From positions 1-64,000 of the forward strand of contig PAQV01000057.1 of assembly GCA_002709405.1 (NCBI GenBank): DNA of 64,000 nucleotides. The letters run 5' to 3'. Below, piece by piece: positions 47,466 to 57,196 of the stretch. Below the pieces are notes generated by a model. That model worked only from the letters and a program-made list of their open reading frames with translations, searched no databases and was not told where the DNA came from. The stretch's first letter is position 1. Each line of letters starts with the position of its first letter. Both the position numbers and the translations under genes were made by a program. The DNA comes from Paracoccaceae bacterium (GTDB lineage: Bacteria > Pseudomonadota > Alphaproteobacteria > Rhodobacterales > Rhodobacteraceae).

Positions 47466-48296
47466 ATGTACCAATACACCGCCCACGATCCGCCCGCCCG
47501 CACTGTCGAGGCCCTGAGCCTGGCCCAGCTGATGCGCGACGGGTCCTGGCGGCTGGACCTGGCCCATGACCGGCCCGATCATCTGCTGATCTGGATCACC
47601 CGGGGCCAGGGCGTTGGGCTGATCGACGGGGCAAGGCGCGGTCTGGGACTGCACAATGCCCTGCTGATCCCGGCCCGCATGCTCTTTGCGCTGGATCTCA
47701 ACCGGCAGGTCTTTGGCCAGGCCGTGGTGATCCCCGAGGGGATCGCGCCCTCGCTGCCCGACAGCCTGCACCATCTGAGGATCCGGGATGTCTCGGCCCA
47801 GGCCGAGCTGACAGCCCTTTTCGAGGCGCTCGGCCGCGAGCAATCGGGCGACCGGTCGATGAAACAGGCCGCCATGGCCGCCCATGTCGAGCTGATGTCG
47901 ATCTGGCTGCACCGCCAGATCGAGGCCGGGGCCGACAGCCTGCCGCGCGACAGCGCCGGGCACAAGCTGTCGAGGGCCTATTGCCGGCGGCTGGTGTCTC
48001 ATTTTGCCTCGGGCGCCAGCCTGGCCGAGCACGCGGCCTTTCTGAACGTGACGCCGACGCACCTGACGCGGGTCTGCAAGGCCGAGATCGGCAAGACCGC
48101 CGGGGCGCTGCTGACCGAACGGCTGCTGCATGCCGCAAGGCGGCTGCTGACCGACACCGATGCGCCAGCAAAGGACATCGCCCAGCACCTGGGATTCGGA
48201 AGTGCCGCCTATTTTACCCGCTTCATCCAACAGCATACGCGACAGAGCCCGATCCAGCTGCGGCGCAGCACCCGGACACGCCATCAACCCGGGTGA
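47466..48296 (+). CDS. AraC-family transcriptional regulator
   Basis: A 276-residue regulator with an N-terminal cupin-like sensing half (HDRPDHLLIWITRGQGVGLI) and a C-terminal AraC helix-turn-helix pair (about residues 180-265). The second helix-turn-helix has APAKDIAQHLGFGSAAYFTR followed by FIQQHTRQSPIQLRR. Starts at 47460 (GTG) and 47466 (ATG) are equivalent. It lies about 195 bases before an ABC transporter operon on the same strand and could control it; the signal is unknown. Confidence 0.9.
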   Translation: MYQYTAHDPPARTVEALSLAQLMRDGSWRLDLAHDRPDHLLIWITRGQGVGLIDGARRGLGLHNALLIPARMLFALDLNRQVFGQAVVIPEGIAPSLPDSLHHLRIRDVSAQAELTALFEALGREQSGDRSMKQAAMAAHVELMSIWLHRQIEAGADSLPRDSAGHKLSRAYCRRLVSHFASGASLAEHAAFLNVTPTHLTRVCKAEIGKTAGALLTERLLHAARRLLTDTDAPAKDIAQHLGFGSAAYFTRFIQQHTRQSPIQLRRSTRTRHQPG

Positions 48297-48491
48297 TGTC
48301 GAATTCCGACGGGCAATATGTCGTTTTCAGACCTGTTTGGTTCGGTTTGCTGCATTGACGCATTGGGCAAAACCATGCCGAATGGGCGTCGAAGCTCCCG
48401 GAGGCACCGCCATTCGGGCCGGAACCAACAAGAACACCCCAGACCGGGGACCCGCGGCAACGCCCGCGCCATGTATCGCAGGGAGATACAC

Positions 48492-50156
48492 ATGACAGAC
48501 GAGACCATCACCGGACAGCCGGTCCACTGGGCTGCCGAGATGCACGCCGAGGAATACCGCAAGGGCCAGCTGAGCCGGCGCGAATTCCTGACCCGGGCCA
48601 CCATGTACGGCGTCACCGCCACCGCCGCCTATGGCATGATCGGGGCGGCTTCTCCGGCCCGGGCCGACGGCCACATGCAGGACGGCGGCACACTGCGGGT
48701 CCAGATGTCGGTCCGGGCCCTGAAGGATCCGCGCACCTATGACTGGTCGGAAATGGGCAACCAGACGCGCGGCACGATGGAATACCTGGTCGAGTACAAC
48801 TCTGACGGGACCTTCCGCGGCATGCTGCTGGAAGGCTGGGAGATCAACGACGACGCCACCGTCTACACGCTGAAGGTCCGTCCGGGCGTCAAGTGGAACA
48901 ACGGCGACGATTTCACCGCTGACGACGTGGCCCGCAACATCGAGATGTGGTGCGACAAGGGCATGGAAGGCAATTCGATGGCCGGCCGCTTCGGCACCAT
49001 CATCGACGCCGACAGCGGCAAGGCGATGGACGGCGCGATCGTGGTCGTGGACCCGCTGACCGTGCAGCTGAACCTGCCCAAGCCCGACATCTCGCTGATC
49101 GCGGGCATGTCGGATTACCCCGCCGCCATCATGCATTCCTCGTTCCAGACCGACGATTTCACCAAGAACGTCGGCACCGGGCCCTACCTGATCGAAGAGC
49201 TGGAAGTGGGCGTGAAATGCACGCTGGTGCTGAACCCGGACCACGAGTGGTGGGGCACCGAGGTCTATGGCGGCCCGCATCTGGACCGGATCGAATACAT
49301 CGACTTCGGCACCGACCCGTCGTCGTGGCTGGCCGCGCTGGAATCGGAAGAAGTGGACATGGTGCACGAATCCGTCGGTGAATTCATCGACGTGATGGAC
49401 GCGCTCGGCTTCGTGAAATCCGAAGTCGTGACCATGAGCACCATCGTCGTGCGCCCGAACCAGCTGGCCGAGGTCGACGGCATGAAGCCCTATGCCGACA
49501 AGCGCGTGCGCCAGGCCATCCAGATGGCCGTCGACAATGCGATCTGCCTGGAACTGGGCTATGGCAACCGGGGTGCTGCCGCAGAGAACCACCATGTCGG
49601 CCCGATCCACCCCGAATATGCCGAACTGCCGGCCCTGACCGTCGATCCCGATGGCGCCAAGGCGCTGATGGAAGAGGCCGGGATGATGGATTTCGAACAC
49701 GAGATCATCTCGATCGACGACGACTGGCGCAAGAACACCACCGATGCCGTAGCCGCCCAGATGCGCGACGCCGGCTTCAAGGTGAAACGCACGGTCCTGC
49801 CCGGCTCGACCTTCTGGAACGACTGGACGAAGTACCCGTTCAGCTCGACCAACTGGAACCACCGTCCGCTGGGTGTGCAGATCTGGGCGCTGGCTTATCG
49901 CTCGGGCGAGGCCTGGAACGAATTCGGCTGGGAAAGCGCGGAATTCGACGGCCTTCTGGAAGAGGCCCTGGCCATCGCCGACGCCGACAAGCGGCGTGAG
50001 ATTGCCGCCAAGGGCGAGGCCCTGATCCAGGAGGAAGGCGTGACGATCCAGCCCTACTGGCGGTCGCTGTATCGTCACGGGCGCGAGGGCCTGGTGGGCA
50101 CCGAACAGCACGTGGCCTTCGAACATCATCACTACAAGTGGGCCCTGGCCTCTTGA
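48492..50156 (+). CDS. ABC transporter substrate-binding protein, family 5, Tat-exported
   Basis: A 554-residue solute-binding protein. A twin-Arg signal ([15 protein letters not shown], then AASPARA) shows export by Tat, as for other Roseobacter family-5 proteins. The mature part has TPVRVFHD-type family features: [40 protein letters not shown]-like [20 protein letters not shown] and [14 protein letters not shown]. Family 5 proteins bind peptides, sugars or other solutes. AGGGAG precedes the ATG. It is the first gene of the operon with two permeases and a double ATPase. Confidence 0.9.
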   Translation: MTDETITGQPVHWAAEMHAEEYRKGQLSRREFLTRATMYGVTATAAYGMIGAASPARADGHMQDGGTLRVQMSVRALKDPRTYDWSEMGNQTRGTMEYLVEYNSDGTFRGMLLEGWEINDDATVYTLKVRPGVKWNNGDDFTADDVARNIEMWCDKGMEGNSMAGRFGTIIDADSGKAMDGAIVVVDPLTVQLNLPKPDISLIAGMSDYPAAIMHSSFQTDDFTKNVGTGPYLIEELEVGVKCTLVLNPDHEWWGTEVYGGPHLDRIEYIDFGTDPSSWLAALESEEVDMVHESVGEFIDVMDALGFVKSEVVTMSTIVVRPNQLAEVDGMKPYADKRVRQAIQMAVDNAICLELGYGNRGAAAENHHVGPIHPEYAELPALTVDPDGAKALMEEAGMMDFEHEIISIDDDWRKNTTDAVAAQMRDAGFKVKRTVLPGSTFWNDWTKYPFSSTNWNHRPLGVQIWALAYRSGEAWNEFGWESAEFDGLLEEALAIADADKRREIAAKGEALIQEEGVTIQPYWRSLYRHGREGLVGTEQHVAFEHHHYKWALAS

Positions 50157-50165
50157 TCTGACGCC

Positions 50166-50193
50166 GGGCCGGCCGTGATCCAGCGGCCGGCCC
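50166..50193 (+). terminator. Intercistronic hairpin after the solute-binding protein gene
   Basis: GGGCCGGCC / GGCCGGCCC form a perfect 9-bp stem with a 10-base loop and no T run, 9 bases after the stop codon. Such hairpins protect the mRNA of the binding protein and lower expression of the permeases; a full stop is unlikely. Confidence 0.55.
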
Positions 50194-50268
50194 GACACTC
50201 GCCTCAGCGGCACATATGCAAGTTCCCGGCCCCTGGATGGCCGGACCAGCCTGACCGAAAGGGGCAAG

Positions 50269-51312
50269 ATGGGATCCTTCATCCTGCGGCGCGTGGGAGT
50301 GATGTTGCTGACGGCAATCTGCCTGACGTTCATCGTCTTCTGCCTGACCAACCTGTACCCGAACCTTGAAAAGCTGGCCAAGACCCAGGGCAACTTCCGC
50401 ATGTCGGACGAGGCCGTGGCAAGCTGGCTGGACAACAACGGCTATGGCGGGCCGATGCTGGTCAAGTACGGCGAATGGCTGGGCGTGCTGCCCGGCTGGA
50501 CCCGCGAGACCGAGGACGGGCTGGACGGCCGTTGCATCCGTGCCGCCGCCGAGGGCGCGGATCCGGCGCGTTTTTGCGGGGTGATCCAGGGCTATTGGGG
50601 CTATTCGACCGTCTTCCGCGAAGAGGTCGGCGAAATCGTCGCAAAACGGTTGGGCCTGACGGGCATCCTGATGTTCTGGGTGCTGGTTCTGATGGTGCCC
50701 TCGGCCCTGCTGATCGGGGTCATGGCGGGCATGAAGGAAGGATCCGTGCTGGACCGCAGCCTGTCGACCGTGTCGATCCTGACCACGGCCACGCCGGAAT
50801 ACGTGTCGGGCGTGATCTTCATCGCGGTCTTCACCTCGTCGACGGTGGGGCTGAAATGGTTCAAGGGCACGGCGACCTCGGCGATGGAGAACCCGACCTT
50901 TGAAAACTTCTTCCTGCCGGTGCTGACCATTTCGCTTTACGGCATGGGTTATATTGCCCGGATGACCCGGGCCTCGATGGCCGAGGTCATGACCGCCCAG
51001 TACATCCGCACCGCCCGGCTGAAGGGCGTGAGCTTTCCCAACATCGTGGTGAAACACGCCCTGCGCAACGCGCTGATCGCGCCCTTCACGGTGATCATGC
51101 TGCAGGTGCCCTGGCTGCTGAACGGCGTGGTCATCGTCGAGACGCTGTTCAACTACAAGGGCTTCGGCTGGACGCTGGTCCAGGCCGCCGGCAACAACGA
51201 TATCGAGCTTCTGCTGGGCGTGTCCGTCGTGTCGGTCTTCGTGGTGCTTCTGACGCAGCTGATCTCGGACGTGGGGTATGTCTACCTGAACCCGCGCATC
51301 CGGATTTCATAA
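50269..51312 (+). CDS. ABC transporter permease, DppB/OppB type
   Basis: A 347-residue inner-membrane permease. The first span (VGVMLLTAICLTFIVFCL) is followed by an enlarged periplasmic loop (about residues 40-115) and then five spans. The EAA loop that contacts the ATPase is YIRTARLKGVSFPNIVVKHA. It pairs with the next permease in a heterodimer. The loop is longer than in classical OppB and may touch the binding protein. An AAAGGGG-type ribosome site precedes the start. Confidence 0.92.
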   Translation: MGSFILRRVGVMLLTAICLTFIVFCLTNLYPNLEKLAKTQGNFRMSDEAVASWLDNNGYGGPMLVKYGEWLGVLPGWTRETEDGLDGRCIRAAAEGADPARFCGVIQGYWGYSTVFREEVGEIVAKRLGLTGILMFWVLVLMVPSALLIGVMAGMKEGSVLDRSLSTVSILTTATPEYVSGVIFIAVFTSSTVGLKWFKGTATSAMENPTFENFFLPVLTISLYGMGYIARMTRASMAEVMTAQYIRTARLKGVSFPNIVVKHALRNALIAPFTVIMLQVPWLLNGVVIVETLFNYKGFGWTLVQAAGNNDIELLLGVSVVSVFVVLLTQLISDVGYVYLNPRIRIS

Positions 51313-51322
51313 GGGCGCGCCG

Positions 51323-52510
51323 ATGGATCCTTTAAGCACATCCCAGATCGCCCTGCGCATCCTCGCCCAGTTCCTGCCCGTCTGGATCGCCCTCGTGGCG
51401 CTGTTCGTCGTGTCGATCCGCTACAAGAGGCGGCTTGGGCTTTATGGCAAGCTGTTCGACAGCACCATCGGCATGATCGGCTTCGGGCTGGTCATGTTCT
51501 GGGTCTTCACCGGCGTCTTCGGGGCCATGGACCTGATCGTCACCCATGACCCGCTGGCCCAGCTGTCGGGGATGAAGAACAAGAAGCCGGGCACGCCCCT
51601 GCCCTCGCCCGAAGAGGGGGAATACGCCTGGTATCTTCTGGGTGGCGACAACCTGGCCCGCGACGTGTTCTCGCGCATGGTCAAGGGGGCCTGGATCGTC
51701 GTGCAGATCGCACCCCTGGCCACCCTGTTCGCCTTCATGGTCGGGATCACCCTGGGCCTGCCCGCAGGCTATTATGGCGGGCGGCTGGACACGGTGCTGT
51801 CCTTCCTGGCCAACCTGATCCTGGCCTTCCCGGTGATCCTGCTGTTCTACCTGCTGGTCACGCCAGAGATCGTGGCCACCGGGGTGCCGCAATACATGGC
51901 CGTGGTCCTGTTCGTCTTTCCGCTGGTCTTCTTCGGCGTGCTGATCCATTCGCGCTATCGCGCGCAGCCGCAACGAAACCGGACGATGCTGGCCGTGGTG
52001 CTGGTGCCTCTGTTCCTGGCCTACATGTCGCTGATCAACACACCCGGCTCGAAGATCGACTTCTGGCCGCTGGACGTGTTCGACGTGCCCGGAGGGATCC
52101 TGGTGGTGTTCGTTTCGGTCGTGTTCGTGAACGCGCCCACCGTGTTCCGGATCGTGCGCGGGCTGGCCATGGACATCAAGACGCGCGACTACGTGGCGGC
52201 CGCCCAGACCCGGGGCGAAGGCCCGTGGTACATCATGCTGTGGGAGATCCTGCCCAATGCGCGCGGGCCTCTGATCGTCGATTTCTGCCTGCGGATCGGC
52301 TATACGACGATCCTTCTAGGCACGCTGGGGTTCTTCGGGCTGGGCCTGCCTCCGGAAAGCCCGGACTGGGGATCGACGATCAACGAGGGGCGCAAGCTGC
52401 TGTCGATCTACCTGCATCCCGCGCTGCCGCCGGCCTTTGCGCTGCTCTCGCTGGTGCTGGGGTTAAACCTTTTGGCCGATGGATTGCGTGAAGAGAGCCT
52501 TCGGGACTGA
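51323..52510 (+). CDS. ABC transporter permease, DppC/OppC type
   Basis: A 395-residue inner-membrane permease with two N-terminal spans, then a core of about five (ATLFAFMVGITLGLPAGYYG onward). The EAA loop is DYVAAAQTRGEGPWYIMLWE. It is longer than classical OppC (about 300), with an extra hydrophobic pair at about residues 185-235. It starts 10 bases after the first permease gene. A dispersed element lies between it and the ATPase gene. Confidence 0.92.
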   Translation: MDPLSTSQIALRILAQFLPVWIALVALFVVSIRYKRRLGLYGKLFDSTIGMIGFGLVMFWVFTGVFGAMDLIVTHDPLAQLSGMKNKKPGTPLPSPEEGEYAWYLLGGDNLARDVFSRMVKGAWIVVQIAPLATLFAFMVGITLGLPAGYYGGRLDTVLSFLANLILAFPVILLFYLLVTPEIVATGVPQYMAVVLFVFPLVFFGVLIHSRYRAQPQRNRTMLAVVLVPLFLAYMSLINTPGSKIDFWPLDVFDVPGGILVVFVSVVFVNAPTVFRIVRGLAMDIKTRDYVAAAQTRGEGPWYIMLWEILPNARGPLIVDFCLRIGYTTILLGTLGFFGLGLPPESPDWGSTINEGRKLLSIYLHPALPPAFALLSLVLGLNLLADGLREESLRD

Positions 52511-52524
52511 TTGCAACGACCGGA

Positions 52525-52574
52525 CCGGGGGCTCTGCCCCCGGACCCCCGGCGTATTTTAGCAAAGATGAAGGA
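52525..52574 (+). repeat. Dispersed GGGGGCTCTGCCCCC element, copy 3
   Basis: CCGGGGGC-TCT-GCCCCCGG hairpin (52525-52543), then ACCCCCGGCGTATTTTAG and CAAAGATGAAGGA. The tail supplies the ribosome site AAGGA for the ATPase gene that follows. Its ATG (52567) is probably part of the element, not the start codon. Confidence 0.6.
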
Positions 52575-52581
52575 CAAAGGG

Positions 52582-54669
52582 ATGGTCAAGGAAGCGTACG
52601 ACGGGCCCATTCTGGAGATCGACAACCTTTCGATTTCCTTCTTCACGCGGCTGCGCGAGATCCCGGCGGTGATGGATTTTTCCGTCAGCGTGATGCCGGG
52701 AGAGGCGGTCGGGCTGGTCGGTGAATCGGGTTGCGGCAAGTCGACCGTTGCCCTGGGGGTGATGCAGGACCTGGGCAAGAACGGGCAGATCGTCGGTGGC
52801 TCGATCAAGTTCAAGGGGCGCGACCTGGGGCAGATGTCGGCGGCCGAGTTGCGGGATATCCGGGGCTCCGAGATCGCGATGATCTACCAGGAACCAATGG
52901 CCAGCCTGAACCCGGCGATGAAGATCGGCAAGCAGCTGATGGAAGTGCCGATGATCCACCAGGGGCTTGGCGCGGCCGAAGCCCATGCCCGGGCCTTGCA
53001 GGTGGTGACGGATGTCAAGCTGCCCGACCCGGCGCGCATCCTGGACAGTTTCCCGCACCAGCTGTCGGGCGGGCAGCAGCAGCGGATCGTGATTGCCATG
53101 GCGCTGATGTCAGAGCCAAGCCTGCTGATCCTGGACGAGCCGACCACGGCGCTGGATGTGACGGTCGAGGCGGCGGTGGTCGACCTGGTCAAGGAGCTGG
53201 GCGCGAAATACGGGACCTCGATGCTGTTCATCAGCCACAACCTGGGGCTGGTGCTGGAGACCTGCGACCGGCTGTGCGTGATGTATTCGGGCGAGGCGGT
53301 CGAGACCGGGTCCATCAAGGACGTCTTCGACGATATGCGCCATCCCTATACGCAGGCGTTGTTCCGGTCGATCCCGCTGCCCGGGGCGGACAAGTCGGCC
53401 CGGCCGCTGAAGGCGATCCCGGGGAATTTCCCCCTGCCGCACGAACGGCCTCCGGGCTGCAATTTCGGGCCGCGTTGCACCTATTTCCAGGCCGGGCGCT
53501 GTGATGCGGGCGATATTCCCATGGAGGAGGTGGTGGGGGCGGACCGCCATCACTCGCGCTGTCTTCGGTTCTCCGAGATCGACTGGTATGCCCCGTTTGA
53601 TGCCGGAGAGGTCCACGCGCCCTCGGTCCCGGGCAAGGTGGTGCTGAAGGTCAATGCCCTGAAAAAGCATTACGAGGTGGCCGCCAATGCGCTGTTCGGA
53701 TCCTCGGGGGCGACGCGGGTGGTCAAGGCCAACGAGACGATCAGTTTCGAGGCGCGCGAATCCGAAACCCTGGCGATCGTCGGAGAGTCGGGCTGCGGCA
53801 AGTCGACCTTCGCCAAGGTCCTGATGGGCCTGGAGACGGCGACCAGCGGGCAGATCATGCTGTACGATCAGGATATCGAGAACACGCCCATCGAGATGCG
53901 GAACACTGACACGGTGAGCTCGGTCCAGATGGTGTTCCAGAACCCGTTCGACACGCTCAATCCCTCGATGACGGTGGGGCGGCAGATCATCCGGGCGCTG
54001 GAGATCTTCCGGATTGGCAAGACCGATGCCGAGCGGAAGGAGCGGATGTTCCGTCTGCTGGACCTTGTGAAGCTGCCCCGGGAGTTCGCCGAGCGGATGC
54101 CCCGGCAATTGTCCGGCGGGCAGAAGCAGCGGGTCGGCATTGCCCGGGCCTTCGCGGGCGGGGCCAAGATCGTGGTCGCCGACGAGCCTGTCTCGGCGCT
54201 GGATGTGTCGGTGCAGGCGGCGGTAACGGACCTGTTGATGGAGATCCAGCGCGAGGAAAAGACCACCCTGCTGTTCATCAGCCACGACCTGTCGATCGTG
54301 CGCTACCTGTCGGACCGGGTGATGGTCATGTACCTGGGCCACGTGGTGGAAATGGGGGCGACCGACCAGGTCTTTGCGCCGCCCTATCATCCCTATACCG
54401 AGGCGTTGCTGTCGGCCGTGCCAATCGCGGACACCTCGGTGGAAAAGGAGCGGATCGTGCTGGAGGGGGATATTCCTTCCGCGATGAATCCGCCCCCAGG
54501 CTGCCCGTTCCAGACGCGGTGCCGGTGGAAGGCGCAGGTGCCCGATGGGTTGTGCGAGGCCGAGCTGCCGCCGGTGCGGGAGATCGCTGCGGGGCATCAG
54601 ATCAAGTGCCATCTGTCCGCAGAGATCCTGGGGCGGATGGAGGCTGTCATCAAGGTCGCGGCCGAATGA
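52582..54669 (+). CDS. ABC transporter ATP-binding protein, double (DppD-DppF fused) type
   Basis: A 695-residue protein with two complete nucleotide-binding domains. Domain 1: Walker A GESGCGKS (47-54), signature LSGGQQQR (161-168), Walker B LLILDEP (181-187). Domain 2: Walker A GESGCGKS near 400, signature LSGGQKQR near 513. Each is followed by the oligopeptide-type C-terminal Cys-rich extension (CNFGPRCTYFQAGRCDA and CPFQTRCRWKA), which can hold an iron-sulfur cluster in this family. The start at 52582 was chosen because AAGGA lies 7 bases before it. It powers the two permeases upstream; the substrate is not known. Confidence 0.93.
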   Translation: MVKEAYDGPILEIDNLSISFFTRLREIPAVMDFSVSVMPGEAVGLVGESGCGKSTVALGVMQDLGKNGQIVGGSIKFKGRDLGQMSAAELRDIRGSEIAMIYQEPMASLNPAMKIGKQLMEVPMIHQGLGAAEAHARALQVVTDVKLPDPARILDSFPHQLSGGQQQRIVIAMALMSEPSLLILDEPTTALDVTVEAAVVDLVKELGAKYGTSMLFISHNLGLVLETCDRLCVMYSGEAVETGSIKDVFDDMRHPYTQALFRSIPLPGADKSARPLKAIPGNFPLPHERPPGCNFGPRCTYFQAGRCDAGDIPMEEVVGADRHHSRCLRFSEIDWYAPFDAGEVHAPSVPGKVVLKVNALKKHYEVAANALFGSSGATRVVKANETISFEARESETLAIVGESGCGKSTFAKVLMGLETATSGQIMLYDQDIENTPIEMRNTDTVSSVQMVFQNPFDTLNPSMTVGRQIIRALEIFRIGKTDAERKERMFRLLDLVKLPREFAERMPRQLSGGQKQRVGIARAFAGGAKIVVADEPVSALDVSVQAAVTDLLMEIQREEKTTLLFISHDLSIVRYLSDRVMVMYLGHVVEMGATDQVFAPPYHPYTEALLSAVPIADTSVEKERIVLEGDIPSAMNPPPGCPFQTRCRWKAQVPDGLCEAELPPVREIAAGHQIKCHLSAEILGRMEAVIKVAAE

Positions 54670-54678
54670 GATGGCCCG

Positions 54679-54696
54679 TGTCCCACGCGTGGGACA
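54679..54696. repeat. 18-base perfect palindrome TGTCCCACGCGTGGGACA
   Basis: Perfect self-complementary sequence 9 bases after the ATPase gene stop. It could be a binding site or a transcript end hairpin; there is no loop beyond the central CGCG unless the arms open. Confidence 0.6.
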
Positions 54697-54779
54697 TGGG
54701 GTGGCATACGCAATATCAAGGACTTACAGGGGCGTTTTAACCTTCTGGTAAGACACGCCTTTGCCTGGGGACCAGGAAC

Positions 54780-54846
54780 GATGGGTTTGAAAACCCATCC
54801 TACGCATCCTGCGCGCGGCCCGTAGGATGGGTTGTTTCAACCCATC
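54780..54846. repeat. Pair of GATGGGTT inverted units before the MFS gene end
   Basis: Unit 1: GATGGGTTTGAAAACCCATC then CTACG (54780-54804). Unit 2 is its inverted copy: CGTAG then GATGGGTTGTTTCAACCCATC (54821-54846), with small loop differences. Each unit is itself a hairpin (GATGGGTT / AACCCATC) and the pair can form a longer hairpin. Unit 2 overlaps the last codons and stop of the MFS gene (minus strand, ending ATG GGT TGA). Confidence 0.7.
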
Positions 54847-56018
54847 GCCGCCGACCGGGATCTCCGACGGGCCAGCCAGATCAAGGCCATCAGGGCCGCC
54901 AGGTAGATCGCCACCACGAGCCCCTTCAGCGCAGGTTCGCCCCCCCGGGCCAGCACGGCCACCATCAGCGGGGTTCCCGCAAGGTTGCCGATATTGCCCG
55001 TCTGGGCCATCAGCCCATAGCCCATCGCCCGTGCCCCGGCCGACGGATTCAGCTCTGACACCGAGGCAAAGCCCGTGCCCTGCACCAGCCCCAACACCGT
55101 GAACAGCGCCACCGAGACCCAGGCCAGCGGCAGGTGTCCCCAGGCCAGTGTCACCAGCGCCGCCAGCGCATACCCCGTGATCGCCAGCTGGCTTGCGCGC
55201 TGGGCGCGCAGCAGCAGCGGCACCACCAGCAACGCCACCCCCGTGCCCACCAGGGGCATCACGGCCGTGACCGGGGCCCGGGCCTCTGGCGGCAGGCGCT
55301 CGGGCAGCACTGCCAGGAGGGCCACGAATGTCAGCGTGTAAAACAGCCAGCCCACCCCCGGTGCGGCAATCCACGGCGACCGGCAGGCCGTTCCCAGGTC
55401 GGCCAGCAGCGGGCCCAGACGCAGGTCGCCTGCTGCAGCACGATCGCCCTGCCCTTGACTGACCGGCAGAACCAAGGCCAGCACTGCCGCCATGACCAGC
55501 ATGTACCCGCCGTGCCCGGCCAGCAGCGCGCCGATCCCGAAGCCATCCACGAACGGCAGGCCCACCAGGGCATAAAGCGTGAAAGTCAGCCCCATGAAGG
55601 TCGACCACAGGGCCATGGCAAGGCCCAGGTGGCGCGGCGGACAGATGCCCGCGATCAACGTCGGCGCGGCAATGACGATGACCAGGTGCGACAGGCCCTC
55701 GATCACCCGGCTCAGCAGGAAGACCGGCAGATCGGGCAGCAGCGACTGCCATAGCGAACAGGCCCCACCCACGCACAGCGCGCCCACCAGCAGCCGGGAC
55801 TGGTTCAGACGGCCAACCACCGCCCCGGCCAAAGCCCCGAACAAAGCCCCCGCCAGGCTGATGATCGACAGCAGCCAACCAAGCACCTCGGGCGCGCCGC
55901 CATAGGCCGCGCCGACAGCACCGAAGGGCACGGCAATCTTGGCGAATTGCCCCGCCGCGCCCAGACCGGCGCACCAGAGAAGCAGGACAAGCACAAGCGG
56001 AGGACAGGTCAGGCGCAT
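54837..56018 (-). CDS. MFS transporter
   Basis: A 393-residue inner-membrane transporter of the major facilitator type with about 12 hydrophobic segments in two halves (first half to about residue 190, second from PWIAAPGVGWLFYTLTF). The loop between spans 2 and 3 has GRLNQSR, a weak form of the MFS motif A. The substrate is unknown; the size and spacing fit a sugar, drug or metabolite exporter. Its last two codons and stop are made by the GATGGGTT repeat unit, so the repeat may have shortened the gene. Confidence 0.88.
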   Translation of the reverse strand: MRLTCPPLVLVLLLWCAGLGAAGQFAKIAVPFGAVGAAYGGAPEVLGWLLSIISLAGALFGALAGAVVGRLNQSRLLVGALCVGGACSLWQSLLPDLPVFLLSRVIEGLSHLVIVIAAPTLIAGICPPRHLGLAMALWSTFMGLTFTLYALVGLPFVDGFGIGALLAGHGGYMLVMAAVLALVLPVSQGQGDRAAAGDLRLGPLLADLGTACRSPWIAAPGVGWLFYTLTFVALLAVLPERLPPEARAPVTAVMPLVGTGVALLVVPLLLRAQRASQLAITGYALAALVTLAWGHLPLAWVSVALFTVLGLVQGTGFASVSELNPSAGARAMGYGLMAQTGNIGNLAGTPLMVAVLARGGEPALKGLVVAIYLAALMALIWLARRRSRSAAMG

Positions 56019-56173
56019 GACCTTGCCCTAGCGAAGCCGGGGCGGGTGCGCCATCGGTAAATCGCGCAGGGGTTGGCCCGCCTGCGCCTTCAAGGCGGCA
56101 GCCCTGTCCGCCGCCGCCATCAGGTGTCACAGGTGTCCCCAACGCCGCCGGAGCCGCGCGCGCCCCGAGGGTG

Positions 56174-57031
56174 TCAGAAGTTTTCGTACAGCCAGACGGC
56201 TTCGTTGGCCGCGCTGAGCACGCTGTCGATATTGGCCGCCACCATGCCCAGCCCGGTGGGCGACGGGGGCAGACCGTCGATGGCCTTCTGGAACTGGGCG
56301 CGCAGCGGTGTCCACAGGTCGGCCACGTATTCCAATTGCATCTCGATCACCTCGTCCGGCGCGGCCAGCAACCCCATCTCGTCATCGCCCCTACGCAGGC
56401 CCTCCAGCGAGCGGTCGAACAGGGCCACGGTGGCGGCCAGGGCCTCGCGCTGCATCTCGGGCTCGATCCCGGCGGCGATCAGGCAATATTCCTTGGCGGC
56501 GCGCTGGGTCAGCATGCGCTGACGGCCGGCCACGTTGATCAGGCGGGCCAGCTCCTGGCTGACACCGGTGCCGTCAGTCGACCCTTCCAGGGCCACGACC
56601 ACGTCATTGGCGGCCTTCAGCACCGACAGCGAGCGCATGGCGACCTCGGGCAGCGAGGCCACATCCCCGCGCGCCCGGTCCAGCGAAGCGGCGTAGCCGG
56701 GCCAGACCCGGTCGACCGAGCTCAGCGCCTCGAGCACCTGTGGATGGGCCTCGGTCCGGATCATGAGGTCTTCGTCGCCGCTGCGCAGCCCGGCCAGAGC
56801 CTTGGCAAAGGCGGCGTTGGCCTCTTCCCAGATCTGGTTCTGCTTGGCGACCATCACCCCTTGCGAGGCCAGGCAGGCCGCCCGGGCCATGCGCTGCGAC
56901 AGCATGCGCTGCTTGCCGGCGATATTGATCTTGCGCTTGAGGTCCGGGGCAACTTCGGCCGCCTGGACCGAAACCGCCGCCAAGACGATCGACAGCCCGG
57001 CACAGCCGAGCCACATTGCGAAACGAGACAT
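56174..57031 (-). CDS. Secreted protein with two PilJ-type sensing modules
   Basis: A 285-residue precursor. A signal peptide (FAMWLGCAGLSIVLAAVSVQ) is followed by two copies of the PilJ/type IV pili methyl-accepting N-terminal motif: INIAGKQRMLSQRMARAACL (about residues 35-54) and INVAGRQRMLTQRAAKEYCL (165-184). The rest is helical. The motif is normally the periplasmic part of receptors and nitrate-type sensors; here no membrane or signalling domain follows, so it may bind a ligand for a separate protein. GGGGTGG precedes the start. It lies 165 bases after the lytic transglycosylase gene on the same strand. Confidence 0.75.
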   Translation of the reverse strand: MSRFAMWLGCAGLSIVLAAVSVQAAEVAPDLKRKINIAGKQRMLSQRMARAACLASQGVMVAKQNQIWEEANAAFAKALAGLRSGDEDLMIRTEAHPQVLEALSSVDRVWPGYAASLDRARGDVASLPEVAMRSLSVLKAANDVVVALEGSTDGTGVSQELARLINVAGRQRMLTQRAAKEYCLIAAGIEPEMQREALAATVALFDRSLEGLRRGDDEMGLLAAPDEVIEMQLEYVADLWTPLRAQFQKAIDGLPPSPTGLGMVAANIDSVLSAANEAVWLYENF

Positions 57032-57196
57032 TTCGAACCACCCCAAAGTTATGAAACCCATCCAGGGGTCGGGGTACCCTGCCCGCCTTGCCGAATCGTT
57101 AATGCCGGCCGGGGGGACCTGGGTGATTTGTCCGGTTTTCGACCTAATCGCGGCCAGCGCGGTGTGCGGGCGGACCGTCAGCGGCGGGTGGACGCG

